A stretch of DNA of 64,000 bases, taken from positions 46,374,216 to 46,438,215 of the forward strand of contig OV277868.1 in the NCBI GenBank assembly GCA_922989275.2. The letters run 5' to 3'. The notes under the pieces are model-generated. The model was not told where the DNA came from and ran no database searches. It saw only the letters and a list, made by a program, of their open reading frames with translations. Shown here in pieces: positions 54,182-63,905 of this stretch. Each line of letters starts with the position of its first letter. Position 1 is the first letter of the stretch. Made by a program: the position numbers and the translations under genes. The stretch is from Gari tellinella. Taxonomy: Eukaryota > Mollusca > Bivalvia > Cardiida > Psammobiidae.

Positions 54182-54434
54182 TTAACCCTTTACCCCATAG
54201 ATGCGACTTTTAGCGTATTTAATTTATTCATCCGCTGAAGAAAATAGTTCCAGTTTATACCTTCATAAACAATAACCATTAAAAATATTTTATAAAGCCT
54301 AGCAAATTTTAGCTTAAAGCAGGCTGGAAGTAAAGCAGAATGTGCCTTAAGGCACATTCTGCTTTACTTTCAACCTGCTTTAAGTGTTCACCTATTTTTC
54401 AAAACTAGAAACAAGCTATAAGGTAAAGGGTTAA
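54182..54434 (-). mobile_element. MITE family A, copy 14 (complete)
   Basis: TTAACCCTTTACCCCATAGA ... GTAAAGGGTTAA, with a near-perfect palindrome (54312-54384). Confidence 0.93.
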
Positions 54435-55046
54435 GCAAGTTGCAAGCATTCAGCTTCACATCACCACTGGGCAATGCCATGGTCCTTGGTTTGACTGACT
54501 CTAATAATATAGTACCCATGCTCCAGACCTGTGTAAATGTCCTCCGCTATTATAATCCTACTTGAGAGTTGTTAAGTGGGTATGAAAAGAAAGGTGTAGT
54601 CCTGGACAGAGGCTTGTATCATATCTCTTGTGTTGCCTGGCTTTAGATGTCAGGATTTCAATGGACCAAGGACTAACCTCTTTGATAATAGGTTATGTCT
54701 TGTTTAAAATCTGTTTGTGTTGACAGTCTTTGAGTTCAAGAACATATGGTAAATAGTCAAGACCTAGCGTTCAGAGGTATCTCATCTGGGTCTTTGGTGT
54801 TTGTTGTTAGATGGTAAAATATCAGTTAAAAAGAAGTTTATTGGCCCTTTGACGACTGAATTGACTGTTGTCTGCATGCTTTGATTCTGAGATTGACTAT
54901 AAAAATTTCTCCTTTTTGAAGCAGATACATTATCTGAGTGACAAGCAGCTAGAAGATATTGATCAGGGCTGGCGGAGTTGTCAGCTGTTGATATGGATCC
55001 AAACTTTTTGCAAAGGATTTAACTTTTCTGTTCATTGATTTAGGCG
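54435..55046. other. Unassigned DNA, degenerate C core near the right
   Basis: No exon was recognised. TTGATCAGGGCTGGCGG... ATATGGATCCAAACTTTTTG (54958-55013) is a decayed C-type core. Confidence 0.4.
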
Positions 55047-55297
55047 TTAACCCTTTGAGCCCTAGTCCCGCATATAGTCGTCCTTTTCAAACAGTGTACA
55101 TGTGAATAGTACACTTGTCCTGTGCAAACAGTGAAGACCCAGATCAGAGGGCTCCGAAAGGAGCCCTCTGATCAGGGTCTTCATTGTTTGTCATAATGCC
55201 AAAAATGGACAAAAACAACCCTTAAAAGTCAGAAATGGACTAGACTAAAATTGAAACTGGAATTGTCCATTGAAAGTTTCAGGGAGGAAAGAGTTAA
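55047..55297 (+). mobile_element. MITE family B, copy 5 (complete)
   Basis: TTAACCCTTTGAGCCCTAGT ... GGAGGAAAGAGTTAA; nearly identical to copy 4. Confidence 0.93.
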
Positions 55298-55312
55298 GTA
55301 GTCCTACTTGTG

Positions 55313-55557
55313 TTAACCCACTACCCCATAAATATGTCTTTTTATACCTTTAATTAATTCTTCTACTGAAGAAAATAGTTCCAATTTATACTGTCACAAG
55401 TAAAAATCATAAGATATAATATTATCTATATTCTAGCAGATAATAGCTTAAAGCAGGCTGAAAGTAAAGCAGAATGCGCCTTAAGGTGCATTCTGCTCTA
55501 CTTTCAACCTGCTTTAAGTTGTCACAATCTTCAAAACTAGAAATAGGCTATGGGTAA
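55313..55557 (-). mobile_element. MITE family A, copy 15
   Basis: TTAACCCACTACCCCATAAA..., perfect palindrome AGAATGCGCCTTAAGGTGCA; the right end is decayed to GGGTAACAG. Confidence 0.85.
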
Positions 55558-55716
55558 CAGCTTCTCTAGTAGAAGTATAATGGAGCTCTACATGTATTGA
55601 GATGAATGACTGCTTAATGCAGGTCAAAGGTAAAGCAAAAAGCTCATTCTTTGGTCCTGCAATAGACTGGTATTTTGTCATCTCACATTTGGCCATCTTA
55701 CACAGGTTATTATGTA

Positions 55717-56180
55717 CAGTAAAAACCTCTCTGTTACGACCACTAAAACCAAGGCTTATTGATTGTATAAAAGACAGGTGACAGCTTAACCCTTTCCCCC
55801 ATAGAAGCGACTTTTAGCGTATTTAATCTATTCCTCCGCTAAAGAAAATAGTTCCAATTTAATCAGTCATGAATATATATTATAGGGAATATTTTCTATA
55901 TTCTAGCACATGATAGCTTAAAGAAGGCTTAAAGTTAAGCAGAATGCGCCTTAAGGCGCATTCTGCTTTACTTTCAACCTGCTTTAAGTAGTCACCTATC
56001 TTCAATACTATAAATAGGCTATCAGGTAAAGGGTTAAAGCAAGGTGACAGTAAAACAGAAAGCTCCTGAATAATAAGCAAATGTTCCCCCACCCTCAGCA
56101 GAGGATTAATTGTGGCCTGATCAACAAATAAAGCAGATAGTGAGTGAAATGAAGTTGTCGTAATAGAGGGGTTTTCTCTA
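55717..56180. mobile_element. MITE family E, copy 4, filled at TTAA by family A
   Basis: TA-CAGTAAAAACCTCTCTGTT at the left and CGTAATAGAGGGGTTTTCTC at the right. Its GACAGC-TTAA-AGCAAGG is interrupted exactly at TTAA. Half of the E palindrome is lost. Confidence 0.85.
55786..56037 (-). mobile_element. MITE family A, copy 16 (complete, nested)
   Basis: TTAACCCTTTCCCCCATAGA ... AGGTAAAGGGTTAA, with TTAA duplicated relative to the uninterrupted family E copy 1. Confidence 0.95.
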
Positions 56181-56439
56181 TATTTGAAAATCTTACCATT
56201 TCAGATAGGCTGCAGGCTCAACAGGTGACAGAGGATTAAACTTTTGGCGTGGATATTTGGCAAACTAGTTGGCTATGAGGAAGTACAAGCTGAATTAACG
56301 GCCTAACCCCAGTGCACCACAGTGGTATGTCATTTTATGTATTCAACGCTCCGGCTTGTAAAAACCCACCGTCTATATCCTGTTGGACGTCTGCGTTTCG
56401 CCCTTCTCTTGGCTATTACTATTATTAGTGTTTGTCAAT

Positions 56440-56535
56440 GAATTTTGCAAATAGTTAAGATCCAGATGAGATGCCAATAATTTTTTTTAATGACTTGGCA
56501 CCTCATCTGAGTCCAAATTATTTGACATTCAGATT
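56440..56535. repeat. C-type palindrome, decayed
   Basis: AGTTAAGATCCAGATGAGAT GCC and GGCACCTCATCTGAGTCCAA ATTATTTGACA surround an ATAATTTTTTT loop. Confidence 0.6.
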
Positions 56536-56636
56536 GTACTTGGAAGCCATTTGGGAAGGAAAGCTCCATGGTCTTTTTCAGGAATTCTCATTTATGAAAT
56601 ATATATGTACAGTATGGCACTTTTCATGTAGACAAC

Positions 56637-56890
56637 TTAACCCTTTCCCACATAGAAGCGCCTTTTAGTGCATTTGATTTATTCCTGCACTGAAGAAAAA
56701 CAGTTCCAATTTATACAGTCATAGATATGTTTAATAAGAAATGTCTATTATATTCCAGTAGATGACAGTTTAAAGCAGGATGAAAGTAAAGCAGAATGCA
56801 CCTTTTAGGTGCATTCTGTTTTACTTTCAACCTGCTTTAAGTGGTCACCTGTCTTCAATACCAGAAGAAATCTTTACGGTAAAGGGTTAA
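56637..56890 (-). mobile_element. MITE family A, copy 17 (complete)
   Basis: TTAACCCTTTCCCACATAGA ... GGTAAAGGGTTAA; palindrome centre GCACCTTTTAGGTGC. Confidence 0.92.
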
Positions 56891-56929
56891 GAAAGAAAAC
56901 TTGTTCAGCATGAAAAGGGTAAAAATACA

Positions 56930-57310
56930 ATAAAATCCCACTATAATGATCACTGTCTTGATCGTTTTGGATGGCTGTGTTTCGTACAGTAATATCCAAC
57001 AATTACAATCACACAAAGGATTGAGGCTTGCTTTTCGTTGGTTTAGGCAAGTGGTTGCTTAAAGCAAGCCGTTTCAAATTCTGTACTGGTTTTCACTTAA
57101 CAATATAATTTAAAATGTCGAAAAAGAACTATACTTTATGGGAAACTGGATTTGTCGATTTGAAATTCTAGTGGTGAATGAGTTAATTTAATGATGATTT
57201 TGAACTATGCAATTGTTTTGTTCTGTTTTAAAGACTGCACTTGTGCATTATAAGGGTGCACATTTTTTATTCTCTCCCAATAAGCGCAGGTTAGTAGTAA
57301 AACAATAATT
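56930..57310. other. Unassigned DNA with family E flank fragment
   Basis: ACAATAAAATCCCACTATAA (56929) resembles an E end. The rest is not recognised. Confidence 0.4.
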
Positions 57311-57311
57311 T

Positions 57312-57390
57312 TCATATAACAAACAGTTTGGAGCCAGATCAGGCACCAAGTAATGGGGTGTTTAATCAGATTTCAAACTTTTTGTCATCC
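57312..57390. repeat. C-type palindrome, decayed
   Basis: AACAGTTTGGAGCCAGATCA GGC ... GGGGTGTTTAATCAGATTTC AAAC pair imperfectly. Confidence 0.6.
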
Positions 57391-57477
57391 ATTTTCATAA
57401 CCTTTTATTTTGTACATTTTACTGCACTGCATTTGCATCTTGTTTGGTTTTAACAGGAAAGAATACCCTCCTCCCCA

Positions 57478-57681
57478 CAGGGCTGCCATAAGTTGATCTT
57501 GATAAATCCTAAGATTTCTAAATTATCTATTTTTCAAGTGCGATTTCTTAAAGCAGGTTGAAAGTAAAGCAGAATGCACCTTAAGGTGCATTCTGCTTTA
57601 CTTTCAGCCTGCTTTAAGCTACCCTCTTTTAGGATAAACATCTGAATTTTTTAAAGAAAATCTGGAGAAATGGCAGCCCTG
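57478..57681 (+). mobile_element. MITE family G, copy 3 (complete)
   Basis: CAGGGCTGCCATAAGTTG ... GAAATGGCAGCCCTG; the palindrome is identical in type to family A (TTAAAGCAGGTTGAAAGTAA...). Flanks TCCCCA and TCTCCA suggest a 6-bp duplication. Confidence 0.9.
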
Positions 57682-58178
57682 TCTCCACTGTACCTCTAGA
57701 AATCCCGATATTGATCAGCCGACCATGTTTGTAAAATATGAAATTGTAAAGAAGGCTGTTTGTTTTGGCAATATAGCAGGCGATAGTGTGTGTAATCAGT
57801 TTAAATGCACTTGTTTGAATAGACAGGGGTACATTCTCTAGCAGTTGGATATACATATTACTTATGTTTTTTGTGCAATTGGAACAATATATGCATTGTA
57901 TAGTGCTGTCTTGACAAGAATGCAACAGTTTGCATTAAGGTTAAAGCTGCATGGTTGTAGTGAATGGAAGTGATCGTCTCCTATGAGGATGATTAAAGTG
58001 CATTCTTTTTTTAGAGGAATTTTCATCATTAGGTAAGGCTAAGTTAAATTGGTGGTAGGAGCATTAGTATCATGACATTTTCTGATTGATACATAGAGAT
58101 AACTGGCTGTCTGTATGTCTGTCCTTTTGAGAGTCACACTATATAGTACTTCAGATACAATTATCATAGCATATAGTT
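57682..58178. other. Unassigned DNA
   Basis: No exon or element was recognised. Confidence 0.35.
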
Positions 58179-58420
58179 TTAACCTATTTCCCAATAACCC
58201 GTTTCTAGTTTTGAAGACATGTGACCACTTAAAGCAGATTGACAGTAAAGCAGAATGCATTCTGCTTTACTTTCAGCCTGCTTTAAGATAAAATCTGCTA
58301 GATTGATGATAGTATTTCCTATGGTGCATATATTCATAAGTGTAGAAATTGGAAATATTTTCTTCAATGGATGAATGAAATGGAGGTGTAAAAATGCATA
58401 TTTATGGGGTAATGGGTTAA
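58179..58420 (+). mobile_element. MITE family A, copy 18
   Basis: TTAACCTATTTCCCAATAAC ... GGGGTAATGGGTTAA; the palindrome is shortened at its centre (GCAGAATGCATTCTGC). Confidence 0.88.
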
Positions 58421-58660
58421 CCTATTCTCCTGCTGAAATTTCATTTAATCCTTCCATAGATATGTATGCATTTAATTCATTGCTCAATTGAATAAAATAT
58501 TTCCATTTTATACAGTTTTGAATGTCTGCAGCATAAATATTTTCTATATCATTGCAGAGGGTAGCTAATTATTCATGACTGTATAAAGTGCAACTATTTT
58601 ATTTCATGGAAGAATAAATGAAATGTGTAAAAAGGCTTAATTATCAAGTAATGTGTCAAA
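58417..58660. repeat. MITE family A, copy 19, core lost
   Basis: A minus-type right flank (TTAACCTATTCTCC...TATATCATTGCAGAGGGTAG) is joined head-on to a plus-type right flank (ATTCATGACTGTATAAAGTG...). The palindrome and one left flank are absent. It shares TTAA with copy 18. Confidence 0.65.
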
Positions 58661-58698
58661 GGTTGCTTATGAGTCTGGAACTGAATGGTTTGACTGGT

Positions 58699-58942
58699 TT
58701 AACCCATTACCCCATAAATATGCCTTTTAACACTTTTACTTTACTTCTGAACTGAAAAACTAAGCTCCATTTTCATACAATCATGAATATGTACAGCAAG
58801 AAATATTTTCTATATCCTAACAGATCATAGCTCAAAGCAGACTGAAAGTATAGCAGAATGGCACATTCTGCTTTACTTTCAACCTGCTTTATGTGATCAC
58901 CCGTATTCAAGAATAGAAACAGGCTATAGGGTGATGGGTTAA
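58699..58942 (-). mobile_element. MITE family A, copy 20
   Basis: TTAACCCATTACCCCATAAA ... GGGTGATGGGTTAA; the centre is shortened (AGAATGGCACATTCTG). Confidence 0.9.
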
Positions 58943-59169
58943 CATAATAAAGACTGGCTTAGCTTGGCTAAAGACCTTCTTGATCCAACACAATTGTTTG
59001 CATAGGTCTGAGTATCTGTAATGATTAGACTCTTGGGATCCTGTTTGGTGAATTTTAATTTTTGCAAAGTTCAGCATAATTTGACATGTTTTATGATTTT
59101 TCCTTGAGTGCTTTTGTTTCCTTAGAATTCCATAGAACGTATAATGCTTTATGTCGCTCTAGATAGAGT

Positions 59170-59365
59170 CCCCAGTGACCTGTTAACTCTTTGAACGCTT
59201 AATGAAATTGTTCTCTGCAATAATTGATGTCTGCTACCATTGTAGAATTTAAAATTCTAAAATTTCTTTACAAAACAAGGTCAGAGTGTCAAACAGCTAG
59301 GATCCTGAGGAGACACAGAATTACTTGACTTCTTGTTTGGTTGGAAACTGTTTGCAAAAGGTATC
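59170..59365. repeat. MITE family C-like, decayed
   Basis: GTTAACTCTTTGAACGC..., AAACAGCTAGGATCCTGAGG and GGTTGGAAACTGTTTGC are C-type flanks and arms. The core no longer pairs well. Confidence 0.5.
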
Positions 59366-59595
59366 ATAATAATGCAAGGAGTCTTAGATCTTAAAAAAGA
59401 TAAATTATATTGCCATGCTTGGTTTCCCAGAAAACATTGATTCTTACCCTCTAGGATATAGAAAATAGTTTTAGGGAGCAACTGAGTGCATATTCATGAC
59501 TGTTAGTACTGTTTCCTTTCTGCTTTACTAGCTTTCATCTGGCTTTAAGCTGACCATCAGTAAACAGATTTGTAGTATGTGCTTATAATGTATAT

Positions 59596-59792
59596 TTAAC
59601 CCATTTACCCAATAAGTACACCTTTTACGCTATTGATTTATTCCTCCATTGAAGAAAATAGTTTCAATTTATACAGTCATAAACATATACCAAAAAAAGC
59701 ATTTTCTATATCCTAGCAAATAGTAGCTTAATTCTGCTTTACTTTTAAACTATCTTCAAAACTAAGAAACACGCTATGGAGTAAAGAGTTAA
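59596..59792 (-). mobile_element. MITE family A, copy 21, internal deletion
   Basis: TTAACCCATTTACCCAATAA ... GGAGTAAAGAGTTAA; most of the palindrome is deleted (ATAGTAGCTTAATTCTGCTT). Confidence 0.82.
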
Positions 59793-59966
59793 CCCATTAT
59801 CCCTCTTAAACTTTCTTAATTTTTGAAGACCTAAAATTATGATCACTCAAAGCAGGCTGAAAGTAAAGCAGAATGCGCCTTGAAGGCGCATTCTGCTTTA
59901 CTTTCAACCTGCTTTAAGTATGCACATATCTTCAAAACCAGAAACTAGCTATGGGGTATTGGGTTA
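59789..59966 (-). mobile_element. MITE family A, copy 22, sharing TTAA with copy 21
   Basis: TTAACCCATTATCCCTC..., perfect palindrome GAATGCGCCTTGAAGGCGCA; the end is GGTATTGGGTTA. The left flank is shortened. Confidence 0.85.
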
Positions 59967-60320
59967 TGGTAGAGATTTCCTGAGGCACTAAAAATCTTAT
60001 AAAAGACAAAATGAAAGCTGTCTGATATCGGGGTCTACATTTGTTTTCAAACAAGCATCAATATCCTCTTATAGCATTATAAGGGTTGATAGTTAGCTGT
60101 CACAGACACTGCCATAAGTAGTTAGCAAAATCAATATGTCACACTCGGCTCGGAAGAACACATCGGGAGATTTCGCCGGAGAAGGTATAGTTCTGTAATT
60201 GTCACACACTCACACACACACGTCTCGATCAGTGTAAACAAGGTTGCATTTCAAAACTGTCACACGCACACATTCTGCACATGCTGTTAATCTAATTTTT
60301 GATAGAATAAAGGCCCAGAG
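59967..60320. other. Unassigned DNA
   Basis: No exon was recognised. Two CACAC-rich microsatellites lie near 60195-60220 and 60262-60272. Confidence 0.35.
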
Positions 60321-60324
60321 AAGC

Positions 60325-60480
60325 ATTAAATACAGGTGCTTGATTAATACAGAATAAATTTAATGCAGAATAAATTTAATGCAGAAAATTTCTATAGGAA
60401 CTTTCTGCATTTTGTTTATCCTGTCTTTCTGCTTTGTATTTAATCATCCAGTATAAAGCAGTTGCCTGCTTTTTGAAATT
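60325..60480. repeat. Family I MITE, partial, with duplicated arm
   Basis: TTAATGCAGAATAAATTTAA TGCAGAATAAATT is a direct repeat (60348-60380) in the left arm; the core GAAAATTTCTATAGGAACTT TCTGCATT follows. Confidence 0.6.
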
Positions 60481-60613
60481 GCAATGCTACTTGTATGAGT
60501 GATCGGTTCATTTTGCATGACTGCACAGCTTAAGGAGTACACCGACTATGAGACAGTGACTGTTCTTATGAAATAACAATTCATCCTCGAGCTTTTTGTG
60601 TGCATTACGGATA

Positions 60614-60818
60614 CAGTCAAACTTGTGTTGTATGCGTGTTTAATTTAAAAGTATCAATATGTCTTAAAGACGTGTGACTGCTTAATGCTGAACAAAAGTT
60701 AATGCAGAAAGCTCCTATAGGAACTTTCTGCATTACTTTAGTTCTGCATTAAGCTGTACAAGCCCTTTTTGAGCTAATTGGTCTTAATTTTAATTGATGT
60801 TTGATACAGGCATGACTG
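60614..60818. mobile_element. MITE family I (complete)
   Basis: TA-CAGTCAAACTTGTG ... GGCATGACTG-TA; core TTAATGCAGAAAGCTCCTAT AGGAACTTTCTGCATTA (60691-60729). TA-CAGT ends are mariner-like, with ends related to family H and a core related to E. Confidence 0.82.
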
Positions 60819-61145
60819 TAATTCTTTAGACTATTGTTAGGACCACAGCTAATAGCCTGTTAAATCTTATGTGGCTCAGCGCTATTTTAAGCTGTGTGGA
60901 TCGATGTATACACTACTATATGAATTCGTAATTTCTGTGATTCGGGACTTATATGGTGTAGAAGGTAGGGAGATTTTAAGACAGGTGAGATTTTTGCCTT
61001 TTTACTTTAATTCATCTTAGTTTTTCGGTGTAGATGCTGTATTTTACTAGGGTTGTCATGTTTTCTGTGAAATGTGTAATTAAGCTATGTCAGGACAAAC
61101 AAGGCAGTGCCTATATGTGTATATAGCAACTCCAAGTCTTTAAAC
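60819..61145. other. Unassigned DNA
   Basis: Nothing was recognised. Confidence 0.35.
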
Positions 61146-61147
61146 CA

Positions 61148-61391
61148 TTAACCCATAGTGTGTTTCTAGTTTAGAAGACAGATGACCACTTAAAGCAGGT
61201 TGAAAGTAATGCAGAATCTGCCTTAAGGCACATTCTGCTTTACTTTCAGCCTACTTTAAACTGTAATCTACTAGCATTTAGAACTCAATTCTTCTGGTAC
61301 ATTTTCATGACTGTATGAATTGGAACTATTTTCTTCAGTGTTTGAATAAATTAAATGTGCTAAAAGGCGCTTCTATAGGGGAAAGGGTTAA
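61148..61391 (+). mobile_element. MITE family A, copy 23 (complete)
   Basis: TTAACCCATAGTGTG ... GGGGAAAGGGTTAA; palindrome TTAAAGCAGGTTGAAAGTAA and complement. Confidence 0.9.
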
Positions 61392-61650
61392 GCGTGTGTT
61401 GGCTAATGTTTCTAGATATTTCAATCAATTATGTGGTTTATACCTTACACTACACTTTATACACTACAGAATAATCGTTTCATACATCAAAGCATGACTG
61501 AGTTTGAAATCAATAAATAATACCAAATGTATACATCTTTGCCATGTGGAAATATTATCTACTTGTAAAATACTCACTTGCAAAATAGTCAGGATATAAT
61601 TTCTTATAATATAATTATAAATATTTTCAAATGAAAACAAGTAAATTCAA
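61392..61650. other. Unassigned DNA
   Basis: AT-rich, nothing recognised. Confidence 0.35.
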
Positions 61651-61654
61651 ATGT

Positions 61655-61735
61655 CATGCAGTTTGGATCCTGATCAGATGCCAAGCATCTTAGAGGACTG
61701 ATATGGATCCAAACTGTTGACAATAATATGGGTCA
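61655..61735. repeat. C-type palindrome, decayed
   Basis: GCAGTTTGGATCCTGATCAG ATGCC and GACTGATATGGATCCAAACT GTTGAC pair imperfectly. Confidence 0.65.
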
Positions 61736-62059
61736 ATAAGGTATGCTGATTAATATGTACTTGTAACACCTGATTTATAAGGTTAATCTGTTCTAGCTGA
61801 AATTCATTATTGAAGTCAATAGTAGATATTGCCTTATATGGGCATACAGATCTATATTTAGGACATACAATCAACCTTGTATTGAACAACAACTGATTGA
61901 AGTAGTTTTGAGATTTCTCAAGTAGGGGGAGTGCTTAACTCTTTCACTTTCAATGGTGTCTTAAAGTAATAAAATATACCAAGTTAAAGTCTACTTTCAG
62001 TCCGAATGACCGCTCAGCCGACTGTACATATACTCCCCTGATCATCGAGCCATCTTGAC

Positions 62060-62308
62060 TATGAGCACTGCTAACATATGGCGCAGTCAAATGCAGCCGC
62101 AGTACCGACTCAGACCCTTCACAGGTACCCATTTTAACCCCTGGTTGGAGAGGAGCAAATCGCGGTACATGTCTTGCTCAAGAACATTCCTGTACATCAT
62201 CGGGGATTCAGAAAAATCCCCTCGTCAGACGGCTGGTCCGGCGGGGGATCAAACTCACGACCCCTGGTACCGTAGTCCAAGGTGTTAACCATTGGGCCAC
62301 TACCGCCG
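62060..62308 (-). mobile_element. tRNA-derived SINE
   Basis: On the minus strand the head is GTGGCCCAATGGTTAACACC (box A) ... GAGTTTGATCCCC (box B). The body follows, complementary to GAGAGGAGCAAATCGCGG and CTTGCTCAAGAACATTC, a common SINE body motif. The head matches 42148-42225 closely. Confidence 0.72.
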
Positions 62309-62321
62309 GTAAAAATAGCAC

Positions 62322-62530
62322 ATTTGCAAACAGTTTTGATCCTGATCAGACGCCGCGCAATGCCGCGTCTGATCAGGATCCAAACTGTTTGCCACTTGTT
62401 TTGAAAATACATCAGTTATGCTGCCTTAAATCTAACTTGGAAACGATATTGCAGACAACAATATTGAAGCAGACGACAATTTTCAGTGAAGGGGTAAAAC
62501 CTCACGATAAATTGGATCATGAAAGGGTTA
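62322..62530. mobile_element. MITE family C, copy 3
   Basis: Palindrome CAAACAGTTTTGATCCTGAT CAGACGCCGCGC and complement (62327-62392). The right end AGTGAAGGGGTAA lies near 62494; the left end abuts the SINE. Confidence 0.82.
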
Positions 62531-62624
62531 AGGCATGATAGAAATAAGAAAGACAGCTCCTGCATTATTTTTATCCTGCATTAAGGAAAAACCAGTAAGA
62601 TTACCAGTGGAATGGTTTGAATGG

Positions 62625-62880
62625 TTGCTTTACCCTTTTTGCCATAGAAGCGCCTTTTAGCTCATTTAATTTATTCCTCCACTGAAGAAAATAGTTCCAA
62701 TCTTTACAGTCATGCCATTCAAATTTTCAAAAGAAACATTTTCTATTTCCTAGCAGATGATAGCTTAAAGCAGGCTGAAAGTAAAGCAGAATGCGCCTTA
62801 AGGCGCATTCTGTTTTACTTTTAACCTGCTTTAAGTTACCATTTGTCTTCAAATTAGAAACAGACAATGGGGTAACTTAG
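62625..62880 (-). mobile_element. MITE family A, copy 24
   Basis: TTTACCCTTTTTGCCATAGA ... CAATGGGGTAACTTAG; perfect palindrome centre GCGCCTTAAGGCGC. Confidence 0.9.
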
Positions 62881-62967
62881 GGTCAAAGTCTCATTCCTGA
62901 ATAAAATGGTGGTTGAACAGATCCCATGAAACTATTATTGTATACCCTTGTGAGACATTTTAAACTT

Positions 62968-63199
62968 CAAACCCTTTCCCTTCATAGAAGCGTCTTTTAG
63001 CACATTTAGTTTATTCCTCCACTGAAGAAAATAGTTCAAATTTGTACAGTCATGAAAATGAACCATTAGAAATATTTTCTAAAGTCTAGCAGATAATACC
63101 TTAAATCTTGTTAAAACAAGCTGAAAGTTTACTTTCAACCTGCTTTAAGTGGTCACCTGTATTAAAACTAGAAACAAGCTATGGAGTAAAGAGTTTAGC
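62968..63199 (-). mobile_element. MITE family A, copy 25, core partly deleted
   Basis: AAACCCTTTCCCTTCATAGA ... GGAGTAAAGAGTTTA; the palindrome is reduced to AAAACAAGCTGAAAGTTTAC. Confidence 0.8.
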
Positions 63200-63450
63200 A
63201 GAATTCAATTTAAGGGTCCGATATCTATAGTCTGAGTATTAACTTTCATAGTGTTGGAACAGGATATATACTTGTTTTGCAAACAGTGTAGACCAGCAGA
63301 TTGGAGGGTTCCTGATGGAATTTCAGGTTGAGGTCTGGCCATAGCTTGTCATACTGTATGATATTTTCAAGACAATTACATTGAGAATCATTAATGTAAA
63401 CTAGCTGTTCAATGACAAGAAAACAGATGAGTCCATTTGAAAATTCAACA
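63200..63450. other. Unassigned DNA with a B-core half
   Basis: GCAAACAGTGTAGACC (63279) is one end of a B palindrome without partner. Nothing else was recognised. Confidence 0.4.
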
Positions 63451-63453
63451 TTT

Positions 63454-63674
63454 TAAAGAGTAACTCTTGGCATGCTAGCGGCGATACCGTGATAATATTT
63501 GCAATCAGTTTGGATCCTGATGTGACTCCGCGTAAAGCGGCGTCTCATCAGGATCCAAACTGTTTGACACTCTGAACATGTTTTAAAAAGAAATGTTGAA
63601 AAATCTATTTTTAGAACATTTGCAGACGACAATTGTTGCAGACGAAAAATTTAACCAGCATGCAAAGAGTTAAG
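63454..63674. mobile_element. MITE family C, copy 4 (variant ends)
   Basis: TAACTCTTGGCATGC ... GCATGCAAAGAGTTAA; palindrome CAGTTTGGATCCTGATGTGA CTCCGCG and complement (63506-63565). Confidence 0.85.
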
Positions 63675-63905
63675 TGCCAATAAGTGGTCATATAGGACAT
63701 AGGATTAACTCGTTCAACACTGAGTCAAAACTTGTAATTTGCTGTTCAAAAATTATGTTGTCTGCTAAGATTGTGAACTTGGCTTGGTCTTCTATATTTA
63801 CAGAATCAGGATCATAGAGCCATTTTAATCCCGATTTGTTGATTTCTGCATTTTACCTGTTTGCGTATGTGAATTTCAAAACAGGTGTTTGCAATTTTTA
63901 AATGG

